Positions 28,492 through 36,862 of a DNA stretch of 64,000 bases are shown in pieces. This stretch comes from an uncultured Faecalibacterium sp. (GTDB lineage: Bacteria > Bacillota > Clostridia > Oscillospirales > Ruminococcaceae), in assembly GCA_937907025.1 (NCBI GenBank), contig CALESJ010000035.1, positions 66,275 through 130,274 on the forward strand, written 5' to 3'. The stretch's first letter is position 1. Every line of letters starts with the position of its first letter. Below the pieces are notes generated by a model. The model was not told the origin of the DNA. It searched no databases and worked only from the letters and a program-made list of their open reading frames with translations. A program made the position numbers and the translations under genes.

Positions 28492-29361
28492 ATGGAAACG
28501 ATCATCCTGCATACCATTGAGCATGCTTTTGAAGACAGCATCAAGATGCTGCCCTTCCTGTTCTTGGCCTACCTGCTCATCGAATGGCTGGAACGCCATC
28601 ACGGGGAGCGCATCGAAAACGCCCTGGCCGGCAGCGGCCGCTGGGGCTTTGTGCCCGGCGCACTGCTGGGCTGTGTGCCGCAGTGCGGTTTCTCGGCCCT
28701 GGCTGCTAACCTGTACGCCAGCCGGGTCATCACCCCAGGCGCGCTGCTGGCCGTCTTTGTGGCCACCAGCGATGAGGCTGTGCCCTTGCTGGCTGCCGAA
28801 CCCAGCCTGTGGGGCACCCTGCCCCTGCTGCTCATCGGCAAGGTAGTGGCCGGCGTGGTGGGGGGCTTCCTGCTGGATGTGCCGCTGCGCAAGGTTCTGC
28901 CCGCCGGATTGTACGGCGGCTATGCGGGCCATGCCGAAGACATCGACTGCCACGAGGAGCACGAGGAGCACAGCGGCATTCTGCTGGCGGCGCTGCGCCA
29001 TACGGTGGAGATTTTCCTCTTCATTTTGCTGTTCAGCTTCCTCATCGGGTTCGCCTTTGAACTCATCGGTGAGGATACCATCACCTCCTTCCTCACCGGT
29101 ATGGGCATCTTCCAGCCCATGGCCGCCGCGCTGGTGGGGCTGGTTCCCAACTGCGCGGCCAGTGTGCTGCTGGCCCAGCTGTACGCCCAGGGGGCCATCA
29201 GCTTCGGCAGCCTGTTTGCCGGGCTCTGCGCCGGTGCGGGCATCGGTCTGGCCGTTCTCTGGCGGGTCAACCCCAGCTGGAAACAGAACCTGTTCATGAC
29301 CGGCATTCTGTGGGCAGGCGGTTCTGTGTGCGGCATTGTGCTTCAGTTCCTGCCCCTGTAA
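28492..29361 (+). CDS. Putative heavy-metal (manganese/arsenical-type) exporter, ArsP_2-like
   Basis: The 289-residue protein has about ten transmembrane helices in two related halves, each with a proline-Asn/Gln-Cys element: CVPQCGFSALAANLY (about 61-75) and VPNCAASVLLAQLY (about 217-230). A His/Glu-rich cytoplasmic loop (DIDCHEEHEEHS, about 149-160) between the halves looks like a metal sensor or ligand patch. This layout is that of the putative ten-helix heavy-metal exporter family often annotated as a manganese transporter. Substrate is inferred only. GAAGGAAC precedes the ATG, and no manganese riboswitch was recognised in the short upstream gap. Confidence 0.75.
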   Translation: METIILHTIEHAFEDSIKMLPFLFLAYLLIEWLERHHGERIENALAGSGRWGFVPGALLGCVPQCGFSALAANLYASRVITPGALLAVFVATSDEAVPLLAAEPSLWGTLPLLLIGKVVAGVVGGFLLDVPLRKVLPAGLYGGYAGHAEDIDCHEEHEEHSGILLAALRHTVEIFLFILLFSFLIGFAFELIGEDTITSFLTGMGIFQPMAAALVGLVPNCAASVLLAQLYAQGAISFGSLFAGLCAGAGIGLAVLWRVNPSWKQNLFMTGILWAGGSVCGIVLQFLPL

Positions 29362-29380
29362 CCAACCTTATAGAATAACA

Positions 29381-29429
29381 ATACCCCGCCCGCCGTAAAA
29401 ACCTTGCAGTTTTACGGCGGGCGGGGTAT
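29381..29429. terminator. Perfect 20-bp stem between convergent genes
   Basis: A perfect inverted repeat with arms 29381-29400 and 29410-29429 and a nine-base loop lies between the converging metal exporter and C39 peptidase genes. Neither side has a long T-run, but position and stability suit a bidirectional terminator. Confidence 0.75.
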
Positions 29430-29486
29430 GATATTGTCAGCGTACAGCCCTGAGTCCGTACTTCTTGCGCCCCTTCGTCGGGGGCA

Positions 29487-30107
29487 TTACAGGGCTTCGC
29501 CATCCTTGACCAGCACAACGGCCCGGCTGCCCAGCTGACGGTACACCCGCATGAAGCGGTCCCGGGGCACGGTGCGGTTGAAATCCAGCGGGTCCGCCAC
29601 CGTGAAATGGGTGTCGTTCGCCCCGCACAGCACCATGCAGTGCAGGGTGTGGAATACCCGGTGCACCCCGCCGCCCGGCAGGGGATAGGGCTCCACATCC
29701 GCAAAACGGATGTCCTCAAAATGCAGGGACGCCCAGAAGATCACCGGCCGCCCTTTTTCCAGCTGCGCCACCAGGTCGGCTTCCTCGGCCCCGGTCAGGT
29801 CCCGGGCGGTGTATCCGCCGCCGTGGCGGGCCAGATAGGCGTCGGCCGCCTTGACGATGGGCCCCGCAAAGCAGTAGTAGCCCTCCTCGGGGGTGCCGTC
29901 GTCCTTGTGGGGATCACCCATGTAGACTTCGTCCGGGTCGGCCCCGTACCAACGCTCGCTGCGGGGCAGGTAGTGATCCGCCAGGTCGCACTTGTCGGCG
30001 TCAAAGCCCAGATACCGCAGCACTTCGCAGCAGCTGGTGATCTCGCACCCGTTGGGCAGTTCCGGGTTCTGCAAAATCTGGGGCACATTCAGCAAAATTT
30101 CGGTCAT
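29487..30107 (-). CDS. C39-family papain-like cysteine peptidase
   Basis: The 206-residue protein has the C39_2 layout: N-terminal VPQILQNPELPNGCEITS with catalytic Cys21 and oxyanion Gln10, His156 in LHCMVLCGAND, and Asp172 in VADPLDF. It has no signal peptide or membrane segment, so it acts in the cytoplasm unless exported in an unusual way. It is divergent from the P1 peptidase gene, 82 bp away, in a region rich in peptidases. GGGGAGG precedes the ATG at 30107. Substrate unknown; small peptides or peptide tags are plausible. Confidence 0.8.
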   Translation of the reverse strand: MTEILLNVPQILQNPELPNGCEITSCCEVLRYLGFDADKCDLADHYLPRSERWYGADPDEVYMGDPHKDDGTPEEGYYCFAGPIVKAADAYLARHGGGYTARDLTGAEEADLVAQLEKGRPVIFWASLHFEDIRFADVEPYPLPGGGVHRVFHTLHCMVLCGANDTHFTVADPLDFNRTVPRDRFMRVYRQLGSRAVVLVKDGEAL

Positions 30108-30189
30108 GGGTTCCTCCCCGCCCGGCGGGGCCGGGACTTGTGATTTTTCCTTATTTTATCATATCCGCCTTTTGAAAGGAAGTGTATCC

Positions 30190-31230
30190 ATGCCCACCAT
30201 CCGCGATTACGGCCTGGTGCCCGGGCATCTGCCCGCCGGCCCCCGCAACGCCATCACCGATGTGCCCGGGGTCCGGGTGGGCCATACCACCGTCAATGCC
30301 GGCAATCATCATACCGGCGTCACCGTTATCCTCCCCCGGGAGGATGTATACGCCCACCGCTGTACCGCCGCGGCCCATGTGATCAACGGCTTCGGCAAGA
30401 CGGCGGGCCTGGTGCAGATTCAGGAACTGGGCCAGCTGGAAAGCCCCATCGCCCTGACCAACACCCTGAACGTGGGCCTGGTATACGACGCCCTGGTGCA
30501 GTACACCGCCGATGCCTGCGCCGCCAGGGGGGACAAGCTGCGCAGCTTCAACCCGGTGGTGGGGGAATGCAATGACGGCACCCTCAGCGACATCACCGAG
30601 CGGGTCATCGGCCGGTGGGAAGTGCTCCACGCCATTGAAACGGCCTCCCCGGACTTTAAACAGGGCTGTGTGGGGGCCGGTACCGGCATGATCTGCCACG
30701 AACTCAAAGGTGGTATCGGCTCGGCCAGCCGGATGGTGACGGTGGCCGGACGGGAGTTCTGCATCGGGGTGCTGGCTCTGTGCAATCACGGCCAGCTTTC
30801 GGAACTGAATATCCTGGGCCGCCATGTGGGGGCGGAGATCCGCCGCCGTATCCAGGGAGCCCCCCGCCCGGAGGACAAGGGCAGCTGTATTCTGGTGCTG
30901 GCCACCGACCTGCCCCTGTCCAGCCGCCAGCTGGGCCGTGTCTGCCGCCGGTGTGCCGCGGGTCTGGCCCGGGTGGGCAGTTACTGGGGCCACGGCAGCG
31001 GCGACATCACCATCGGCTTTACCACCGCCCACGACATCCACCGGGGCGAAAACGCCGAGATCGCCACCCGTGCCGTCTTCAACGAGGACAAGATGGACCC
31101 GCTGTTCCTGGCTGCGGCCGAAGCCGCCGAGGAATCGGTGCTCAACGCCCTGGCCGCGGCTGTGCCCATGGTGGGGTATGACGGCACCGTCTGCCACGCC
31201 CTCTCCGAATTTGCCGATCTGCTGGGCTGA
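30190..31230 (+). CDS. P1-family peptidase (DmpA/BapA-type aminopeptidase)
   Basis: The 346-residue protein begins ITDVPGVRVGHTTV, the family opening, and has FNPVVGECNDG and VGAGTGMICHELKGGIGSASR. P1 peptidases self-cleave to expose an N-terminal nucleophile; here the expected site is Gly231-Ser232 in the stretch KGSCILVLATDLPLSSRQL. Family members release N-terminal D-residues or beta-alanine from short peptides. AAAGGA lies upstream of the ATG at 30190; the frame is open further upstream but overlaps the C39 gene. It begins a run with dipeptide epimerase, M19 dipeptidase and a beta-lactamase-fold gene. Confidence 0.88.
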   Translation: MPTIRDYGLVPGHLPAGPRNAITDVPGVRVGHTTVNAGNHHTGVTVILPREDVYAHRCTAAAHVINGFGKTAGLVQIQELGQLESPIALTNTLNVGLVYDALVQYTADACAARGDKLRSFNPVVGECNDGTLSDITERVIGRWEVLHAIETASPDFKQGCVGAGTGMICHELKGGIGSASRMVTVAGREFCIGVLALCNHGQLSELNILGRHVGAEIRRRIQGAPRPEDKGSCILVLATDLPLSSRQLGRVCRRCAAGLARVGSYWGHGSGDITIGFTTAHDIHRGENAEIATRAVFNEDKMDPLFLAAAEAAEESVLNALAAAVPMVGYDGTVCHALSEFADLLG

Positions 31231-31274
31231 GAGAGCCCGCCCTACATATAGAAAAAGAAAAGCAGGTGTATCGT

Positions 31275-32363
31275 ATGAAAATCACCAACATCACCACCAC
31301 CGAATGTCAGATCCCCCTGCGCACCCCGTTCAAGACGGCGCTGCGCACGGTGGACAGTGTCCACGACCTTCTCGTCCGGGTGGAAACCGATACCGGCGCG
31401 GTAGGCTACGGCGAAGCACCGCCCACCGCTGTCATCACCGGCGAAACCCTGGGTTCCCTGCATACTGCCATTGAAGAATTCATCGCCCCGGCCCTCACCG
31501 GCATGGAGGTGGAGGACCTGGACGCGGTCATGACCAGACTGGAACGCTGCCTGGTGCACAACACCAGCGCCAAAGCCGCCGTGGATATGGCCGTGTATGA
31601 CCTGTTTGCCCAGAGCTGCGGCAAGCCCCTGTACAAGGTGCTGGGCGGTGCCCGCAACACCATCGAAACCGACCTGACCATCTCGGTGAATCCGGTGCCG
31701 GAAATGGTGGCCGATGCCCAGTCTGCCGTGGCCGAAGGCTTCCATGTGCTGAAAATCAAGGTAGGCAAGGAAGGCCTGGCCGATATTCCCCGCCTGAAAG
31801 CCATCCGGGAGGCTGTCGGCCCGGACATTTCCCTGCGGGTGGATGCCAACCAGGGCTGGACGGCCAAGCAGGCGGTGCGCATCATCACCGCCCTGGAGGA
31901 CGCCGGTGTGGACCCGGAACTGGTGGAACAGCCGGTGCCCGCCCACGATATTGACGGCCTGGAATATATCACCAACCGGGTGGCCACGCCTATCCTGGCG
32001 GACGAATGTGTCTTTTCCCCGGCAGATGCGCTGAACGTATTGCAGCGCCACGCCGCCGATATGATCAACATCAAGCTCATGAAGACCGGCGGCATCTGGC
32101 AGGCCCTGAAGATCTGCTCCGCAGCGGAAGTCTACGGTGTGGAGTGCATGATGGGCTGCATGCTGGAAAGCAAGCTGGCGGTTTCGGCGGCGGCTCATCT
32201 GGCGGCGGCCCGGTCGGTCATCACCCGCATCGACCTGGACGGCCCCAGCCTGTGCAGTGTGGACCCCTATACCGGCGGCCCTGTGTATGAAGGACCCCGC
32301 ATTCTCATGAATGAAACCCCGGGTATCGGCATCACCGGCGTACCCGGCTTTGAGGGGGTGTAA
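31275..32363 (+). CDS. Dipeptide epimerase (L-Ala-D/L-Glu epimerase type, enolase superfamily)
   Basis: The 362-residue protein has the full muconate-lactonizing subgroup active site: Lys160-Ile-Lys162, Asp190 (DANQGW), Glu218 (VEQP), Asp243 (ADEC) and Lys267 (IKLMK), a spacing very close to the known Bacillus subtilis L-Ala-D/L-Glu epimerase. It epimerises the Glu of Ala-Glu dipeptides from murein so that ordinary peptidases can use them. It is 44 bp after the P1 peptidase gene and three bases before an M19 dipeptidase gene, which fits murein peptide use. The ATG at 31275 is preferred over GTG 31266. Confidence 0.9.
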   Translation: MKITNITTTECQIPLRTPFKTALRTVDSVHDLLVRVETDTGAVGYGEAPPTAVITGETLGSLHTAIEEFIAPALTGMEVEDLDAVMTRLERCLVHNTSAKAAVDMAVYDLFAQSCGKPLYKVLGGARNTIETDLTISVNPVPEMVADAQSAVAEGFHVLKIKVGKEGLADIPRLKAIREAVGPDISLRVDANQGWTAKQAVRIITALEDAGVDPELVEQPVPAHDIDGLEYITNRVATPILADECVFSPADALNVLQRHAADMINIKLMKTGGIWQALKICSAAEVYGVECMMGCMLESKLAVSAAAHLAAARSVITRIDLDGPSLCSVDPYTGGPVYEGPRILMNETPGIGITGVPGFEGV

Positions 32364-32366
32364 GCC

Positions 32367-33359
32367 GTGAAAGTCTGGGACCTGCACTGCGATACCCTTT
32401 CCGAACTGCGCCACGCCCAACTGAACGGCGCCCCCAAGAGCTTTGAACACAATGACCTGATGATCGACTTGCAGCGGCTGAAGCAATCGGGCTACGGATT
32501 GCAGTGTTTTGCCTGTTTTGTGGACCTGGGCGCGCCCGAAGACCCCATGCACACCGCGCTGCAGGAGATGGACATCTTCCACAATCTGCTGGCCCAATAC
32601 CCGGATGACCTGGTCTGGGTGCGTACCGGCGAGGATGTGAAGAAACTGGCCGATGACCACCGCATCGGCGCCATGCTGACGGTGGAGGAGGGCGGCACCT
32701 GCCACGAGGATCTGGCCGTCCTGCGGGACTTTTACCGTCTGGGCGTGCGGATGATGACCCTGACCTGGAACCATAAAAATGAGCTGGCCGAGCCCAATGT
32801 GGGCCCTGATTACAACGAGGACACCTGGCCGGTAGCCCCCAACACCACCGGCGGCCTGACCGAATGCGGGGTGGCCTTTGTGCGGGAGATGGAACGCCTG
32901 CACATGCTGGTGGATGTGGCCCACCTGTCCGACGCGGGCATCCGGGACGTGCTGCAATACAGCACCCGTCCTTTTGTGGCCAGCCACTCCAACGCCCGGG
33001 CCTGCTGCCCCCATGTGCGCAACCTGCCCGACGACCTGCTGAAAGCCATGGGGGAGAAAGGCTGCCTCATCGGGCTGAACTTCTGCCCGGCCTTCCTGGA
33101 CAACAACCCCCGGCGCCATGACCTGAAGAGCCGGGTGACCGATATGGCCCGCCATGCGCAGTACATCATGAATCTGGCGGGCGAGGATGCCCTGGCCCTG
33201 GGCAGTGACTTTGACGGCATCGGCGGCGAACTGGAAATCGCCGGTGCCCAGGACATGCCCCGCCTGGCCGAGGGCCTGTGCAAGGCCGGTCTGACCGAAA
33301 CCCAGGTGGAAAAGATCTTCTGGGACAATGCTGCCCGTTTCTTTGCCGAAAATCTGTAA
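32367..33359 (+). CDS. Membrane-dipeptidase-family (M19) dipeptidase
   Basis: The 330-residue protein has the M19 zinc ligands: His7 and Asp9 in DLHCDTL, Glu107/108 in LTVEEGG, then VDVAHLSD and VASHSNAR, and the late GSDFDGIGG motif. M19 enzymes cleave dipeptides, including those with a D-amino acid at the C-terminus. No signal peptide is present. The start codon is GTG, three bases after the epimerase stop, so translation is likely coupled. The pair matches an epimerase plus dipeptidase route for murein dipeptides. Confidence 0.92.
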   Translation: MKVWDLHCDTLSELRHAQLNGAPKSFEHNDLMIDLQRLKQSGYGLQCFACFVDLGAPEDPMHTALQEMDIFHNLLAQYPDDLVWVRTGEDVKKLADDHRIGAMLTVEEGGTCHEDLAVLRDFYRLGVRMMTLTWNHKNELAEPNVGPDYNEDTWPVAPNTTGGLTECGVAFVREMERLHMLVDVAHLSDAGIRDVLQYSTRPFVASHSNARACCPHVRNLPDDLLKAMGEKGCLIGLNFCPAFLDNNPRRHDLKSRVTDMARHAQYIMNLAGEDALALGSDFDGIGGELEIAGAQDMPRLAEGLCKAGLTETQVEKIFWDNAARFFAENL

Positions 33360-33382
33360 CCCGACAAGCAAAGGAGAACCCC

Positions 33383-34243
33383 ATGCCTCATCCTTCTCTG
33401 ACTCTGGAAAAACGCATCGACGCCGAACTCTGCGGCCTGGATGCCACCATGTGTGTGTATGCCGATGACCTGCGCGGCCATGTGGTGGAGCGCGGCGCCG
33501 ATGAACCCTTTGAATCCGCCTCCACCATCAAGATTTTTGTGCTGGGCTGCCTGTACGACCAGGCGGAACAGGGCAAGGCCCGCCTGGACGAAGTGCTGAC
33601 CTATGAAGAAAAGCACTTCGTGGATGGTTCGGGCATGATCCGCTCCCTGGGCCCTGGGGCCCAGCTGCGGGCCGCCGATGTGGCCACCCTGATGATCATC
33701 TGCAGCGACAACATCGCCACCAACATGCTCATTGATTACCTGGGTCTGGATACCATCAACGCCTTCATCCGGTCCATCGGCTGTGCTTCCACCACCCTGC
33801 ACCGCCGTCTGGCTTCGGACAACTGGGGCGAGCCTCTGGGAACCATCACGCCCCGGGACATGGGCCGTTTCTTTGCCCTGCTGGCCAAGGGCGAACTGGT
33901 CAGCAACGCCGCCAGCGAGGCCATGCGCACCATCCTGCGCCAGCAGCACTACAACACCATGCTGGCCGGCAATCTGCCCCCCTACTATACCGATGCCGAG
34001 GAATCCGGCGCCGACCCGGACCTGATCTACACCGCCAGCAAGAGCGGCAGCATGGATGCCTGCCGCAATGACGGCGGCCTGGTGCACACCCCCTACGGCG
34101 ACTATGTGGTGGTGCTGATGTGCAAGAACTTTGCCAACAAGCTGGAAGTCAACGACCACCCCGCCTTTTTGTACGGCGGGCGTGTGAGCCGTCTGCTGTT
34201 CGACCAGTATCTGGCACTGGAAGGCAGCTTTGCCCTGAACTGA
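33383..34243 (+). CDS. Class A beta-lactamase-fold serine hydrolase without signal peptide
   Basis: The 286-residue protein has the three serine-hydrolase boxes of class A beta-lactamases: Ser47-Thr-Ile-Lys50 (SxxK), Ser108-Asp-Asn110 (SDN) and Lys220-Ser-Gly222 (KSG). No hydrophobic signal or lipobox precedes the SxxK box, so the product should stay in the cytoplasm, unlike a resistance enzyme. AAAGGAG precedes the ATG at 33383, 23 bp after the dipeptidase stop. Context suggests hydrolysis of a peptide amide, perhaps one containing a D-residue; resistance cannot be claimed. Confidence 0.82.
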   Translation: MPHPSLTLEKRIDAELCGLDATMCVYADDLRGHVVERGADEPFESASTIKIFVLGCLYDQAEQGKARLDEVLTYEEKHFVDGSGMIRSLGPGAQLRAADVATLMIICSDNIATNMLIDYLGLDTINAFIRSIGCASTTLHRRLASDNWGEPLGTITPRDMGRFFALLAKGELVSNAASEAMRTILRQQHYNTMLAGNLPPYYTDAEESGADPDLIYTASKSGSMDACRNDGGLVHTPYGDYVVVLMCKNFANKLEVNDHPAFLYGGRVSRLLFDQYLALEGSFALN

Positions 34244-34259
34244 GCGGGAGGTGCCTGCT

Positions 34260-34655
34260 ATGACTGTCCTGAATTTGATTTACTGTGTGCTGGGCGTGGT
34301 GTTCGTGGTTCTGGGCGCCGCCTGCCTGTGGGAAAAGTACCGCGTGGTCCGCGGTGGTATGCGCCTGCCCGCCCGCGTGCTGGAATGCCGCCGCCAGGGG
34401 TCGTCCAAGCGCAAGCGGGGCGGGGGATACTGTTATGTGGTGGAATTCACCTCACCCGACGGCATCCGCCATGTGGCCCCCACCAACGATTCTTTCTGGA
34501 GCGAACGCCCCAACAGCGTGGGCACCGTGGTGGAGATCTGGTACAATCCCGCCACCCCCGAGGTGGTGGAGCGCCGCAGCGCCGAAGCCGAAATTCTGGG
34601 GGCCCTGTTCATTGCCATGGGCTTTGCGGTCATTTTCTGGCTGGGCCTGCGCTGA
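34260..34655 (+). CDS. Small DUF3592-like membrane protein
   Basis: The 131-residue protein has a helix at each end (about 4-24 and 110-128) around a central beta-rich domain of about 75 residues containing YCYVVEFTSPDG and VVEIWYNPATPE, the layout of DUF3592 proteins. Function unknown. GGGAGG at about 34247 supports the ATG at 34260 rather than GTG at 34251. It is 16 bp after the beta-lactamase-fold gene and may be the last gene of that unit. Confidence 0.7.
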   Translation: MTVLNLIYCVLGVVFVVLGAACLWEKYRVVRGGMRLPARVLECRRQGSSKRKRGGGYCYVVEFTSPDGIRHVAPTNDSFWSERPNSVGTVVEIWYNPATPEVVERRSAEAEILGALFIAMGFAVIFWLGLR

Positions 34656-34681
34656 TGAAACTGTCTGTGCACAACAAATGG

Positions 34682-34710
34682 TTGTAACCGGCGGTTTCCT
34701 GTGGTATACT
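34682..34710 (+). promoter_or_regulatory. Promoter of rmuC
   Basis: TTGTAA (34682-34687), 17-bp spacer, TATACT (34705-34710), 33 bp before the rmuC start. Confidence 0.8.
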
Positions 34711-34742
34711 GAACCCATCATATACGAGGAGATACAACACAT

Positions 34743-36158
34743 ATGGAACCGCTGATTTATCTGCTGCTGGTACTGGCCCTGGTGGGGGATGTCCTGCTGG
34801 CTGTGCTGCTGGTACTGGTTCTGCGCCGCAGCCGGGAGGAAAGCGATGACGGCCAGCTGGCCCGCACCCTGCAAAAGATCATCGAATCCGAAACCGATCT
34901 TCTGGCCGACCAGCTGCGCACCACCCAGGCCGAAACCGCCCGCTCCACCCAGGCGTCGGTGCGGGACCTGGGGGCCATCCTGGCCGAAAGCCAGCGCCAG
35001 AGCAGCGCTGCGGCCACCGCCCGGCTGGAAGCCATCGACAAAGCCGGTGCCGCCCGCCAGAAAGCCGCGGGCGACGCCACCGCCGCCCAGCTGGCCCTGC
35101 TGGAAAACCGTCTGAAAGGGCTGGAGGATTCCAACGCCGCCCGTCTGGACGGCATGCGCGGCGCCCTGGTGCAGGGACTGAACACCATCCGGGCGGACAA
35201 CAACCGCAAGCTGGATGAGATCCGGGGCACGGTGGACGAAAAACTGCAGGATACCCTGCAAAAGCGCATCTCCGATTCCTTCCGCACTGTCAGCGCTCAA
35301 CTGGAACAGGTGTACAAGGGTCTGGGTGAAATGCAGACCCTGGCTGCCGATGTGGGCGGCCTGAAACGGGTGCTGTCCGGCGTCAAGACCCGCGGCATGC
35401 TGGGCGAAGTGCAGCTGGGCGCCATTTTGCAGGAGATCCTGGCCCCCGGCCAGTACGCCGAGAACGTGGCCACCGTACCGGGCAGTGCCAACCGGGTGGA
35501 ATTTGCGGTGAAGCTGCCGGGGCAGGGGGGCACCGTCTGGATGCCCATCGACGCCAAGTTCCCCGGCGACAGCTACGCCAAGCTGGTGCAGGCCCGGGAT
35601 TCCGGGGATGCCGCCGCTGTGGCCGCTGCCCGCAAGCAGCTGGATACGGTGCTGCGCCAGGAAGCCAAGGACATCCACGACAAATACATCGAAGTGCCGT
35701 ACACGACGGCTTTCGGTGTGCTGTTCCTGCCCTTTGAGGGGTTGTACGCCGAGGTAGTGTCCTCCGGCATGACCGAAACCCTGCAGCGGGAATTTCAGAT
35801 CAGCGTGGCGGGACCTTCCACCATGGCGGCTCTGCTCAATGCCCTGCAAATGGGCTTCCGCACCCTGGCCATCCAGAAACGCTCCGGCGAAGTATGGCAG
35901 GTGCTGGCTGCGGTCAAGACGGAATTTGAAAAGTTCGGTACCGGCCTGCAGGCCATGCAGCGCCACCTGAACCAGACCGGCAGTGACCTGGAAGAACTCA
36001 TCGGGACCCGCAGCCGGGCCATCACCCGCAAGCTGGAATCGGTCCAGCAACTGGACCCCAACGAGGCCGCCGATCTGCTGGGGCTGGATACGGATGCCGT
36101 ACCGGGCTCTGCATCGGCACCCCGGCTGCGCCGCCGTGACGACAGCACCCAGACCTGA
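34743..36158 (+). CDS. rmuC: DNA recombination protein RmuC
   Basis: The 471-residue protein has an N-terminal transmembrane helix (about 3-27), a coiled coil (about 40-190) and the RmuC nuclease-like domain from about 200 to 430, with VLSGVKTRGMLGEVQLGAIL, AVKLPG, WMPIDAKFPGDSY and VPYTTAFGVLFLPFEGLYAEV. RmuC limits inversions at short inverted repeats and has a restriction-endonuclease-like fold. It has its own promoter and a GAGGAGA ribosome site. Confidence 0.93.
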   Translation: MEPLIYLLLVLALVGDVLLAVLLVLVLRRSREESDDGQLARTLQKIIESETDLLADQLRTTQAETARSTQASVRDLGAILAESQRQSSAAATARLEAIDKAGAARQKAAGDATAAQLALLENRLKGLEDSNAARLDGMRGALVQGLNTIRADNNRKLDEIRGTVDEKLQDTLQKRISDSFRTVSAQLEQVYKGLGEMQTLAADVGGLKRVLSGVKTRGMLGEVQLGAILQEILAPGQYAENVATVPGSANRVEFAVKLPGQGGTVWMPIDAKFPGDSYAKLVQARDSGDAAAVAAARKQLDTVLRQEAKDIHDKYIEVPYTTAFGVLFLPFEGLYAEVVSSGMTETLQREFQISVAGPSTMAALLNALQMGFRTLAIQKRSGEVWQVLAAVKTEFEKFGTGLQAMQRHLNQTGSDLEELIGTRSRAITRKLESVQQLDPNEAADLLGLDTDAVPGSASAPRLRRRDDSTQT

Positions 36159-36220
36159 ATCGTATAAAACATGATTCCCGCAGGGAACTTTCTGCGGGGA
36201 CCCAAAGGAGGCAATCTGCC

Positions 36221-36739
36221 ATGAAACATCTGCAATGGGACCGCCTGATCATGCCGGTGGCCGGTATCGTGCTGGGCCTGTTCCTCATCGCTCGCCCCTG
36301 GAACGCCACCGCTGCCCTGTGCAGCCTCATCGGCTGGCTCATCCTGCTGGCCGGTGCCTGCGGCATCGCCAACGCCCTGGCTTTCCAGCGTGCCACCTAT
36401 ATGTCCAGCCCCACGCTGCCCCTCAGTGTGGGCGCGGTGGTCATCGGCCTGTTCTTCATCCTAAGCCCCGGCATTCTGGTGGCGCTGGTGGGCACCATCA
36501 TCTGCGTGTTTTTGCTGGTCACCGGTATCAGCAACATCCAGGCCGCCATGGGCCGCCGTGCCTGGGGGGACCGCGCCTGGTGGGTACCGCTGGCTGTGGG
36601 CGTCGTCTGTGTGCTGCTGGGCCTGTATGCCCTGTTCGCTCCGGGCGCTTCCGCGGCTATGGTCATGCGCCTGGTGGGCATCATGATCCTGTGCTCCAGC
36701 GTGGTGAACCTGCTCTCGGTGCTGACCTGGCGGGACTGA
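36221..36739 (+). CDS. DUF308/HdeD-like six-helix membrane protein
   Basis: The 172-residue protein has six evenly spaced hydrophobic helices and the internally repeated pattern of the HdeD/DUF308 family (IVLGLFLIARPWNATAAL; VVIGLFFILSPGILVALVG; VVCVLLGLYALFAPGASAA), each ending in a Pro/Gly turn. HdeD is linked to acid stress in enterobacteria, but for Firmicutes members no role is established. AAAGGAGG precedes the ATG. It is 62 bp after rmuC, with a weak hairpin in the gap. Confidence 0.78.
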   Translation: MKHLQWDRLIMPVAGIVLGLFLIARPWNATAALCSLIGWLILLAGACGIANALAFQRATYMSSPTLPLSVGAVVIGLFFILSPGILVALVGTIICVFLLVTGISNIQAAMGRRAWGDRAWWVPLAVGVVCVLLGLYALFAPGASAAMVMRLVGIMILCSSVVNLLSVLTWRD

Positions 36740-36768
36740 GGAAAAAACTTTGCACAGAGGTCTAATTT

Positions 36769-36796
36769 TTGACATCCTGTAAAAGTATGCTACAAT
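36769..36796 (+). promoter_or_regulatory. Promoter of the DegV-family gene
   Basis: TTGACA (36769-36774), 16-bp spacer, TACAAT (36791-36796) with TGC directly before it (extended -10). Confidence 0.78.
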
Positions 36797-36862
36797 AGGA
36801 AAAAACAAAACGGTCGACCTTTTGCTGTCTGCACGGTTGTGCCGAGAAATGAGGCTTGCTGT

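Noticed and set aside
33383..34243. An antibiotic-resistance beta-lactamase
   Set aside because: The catalytic boxes are present, but there is no signal peptide and the context is peptide metabolism, so a resistance role is not claimed.
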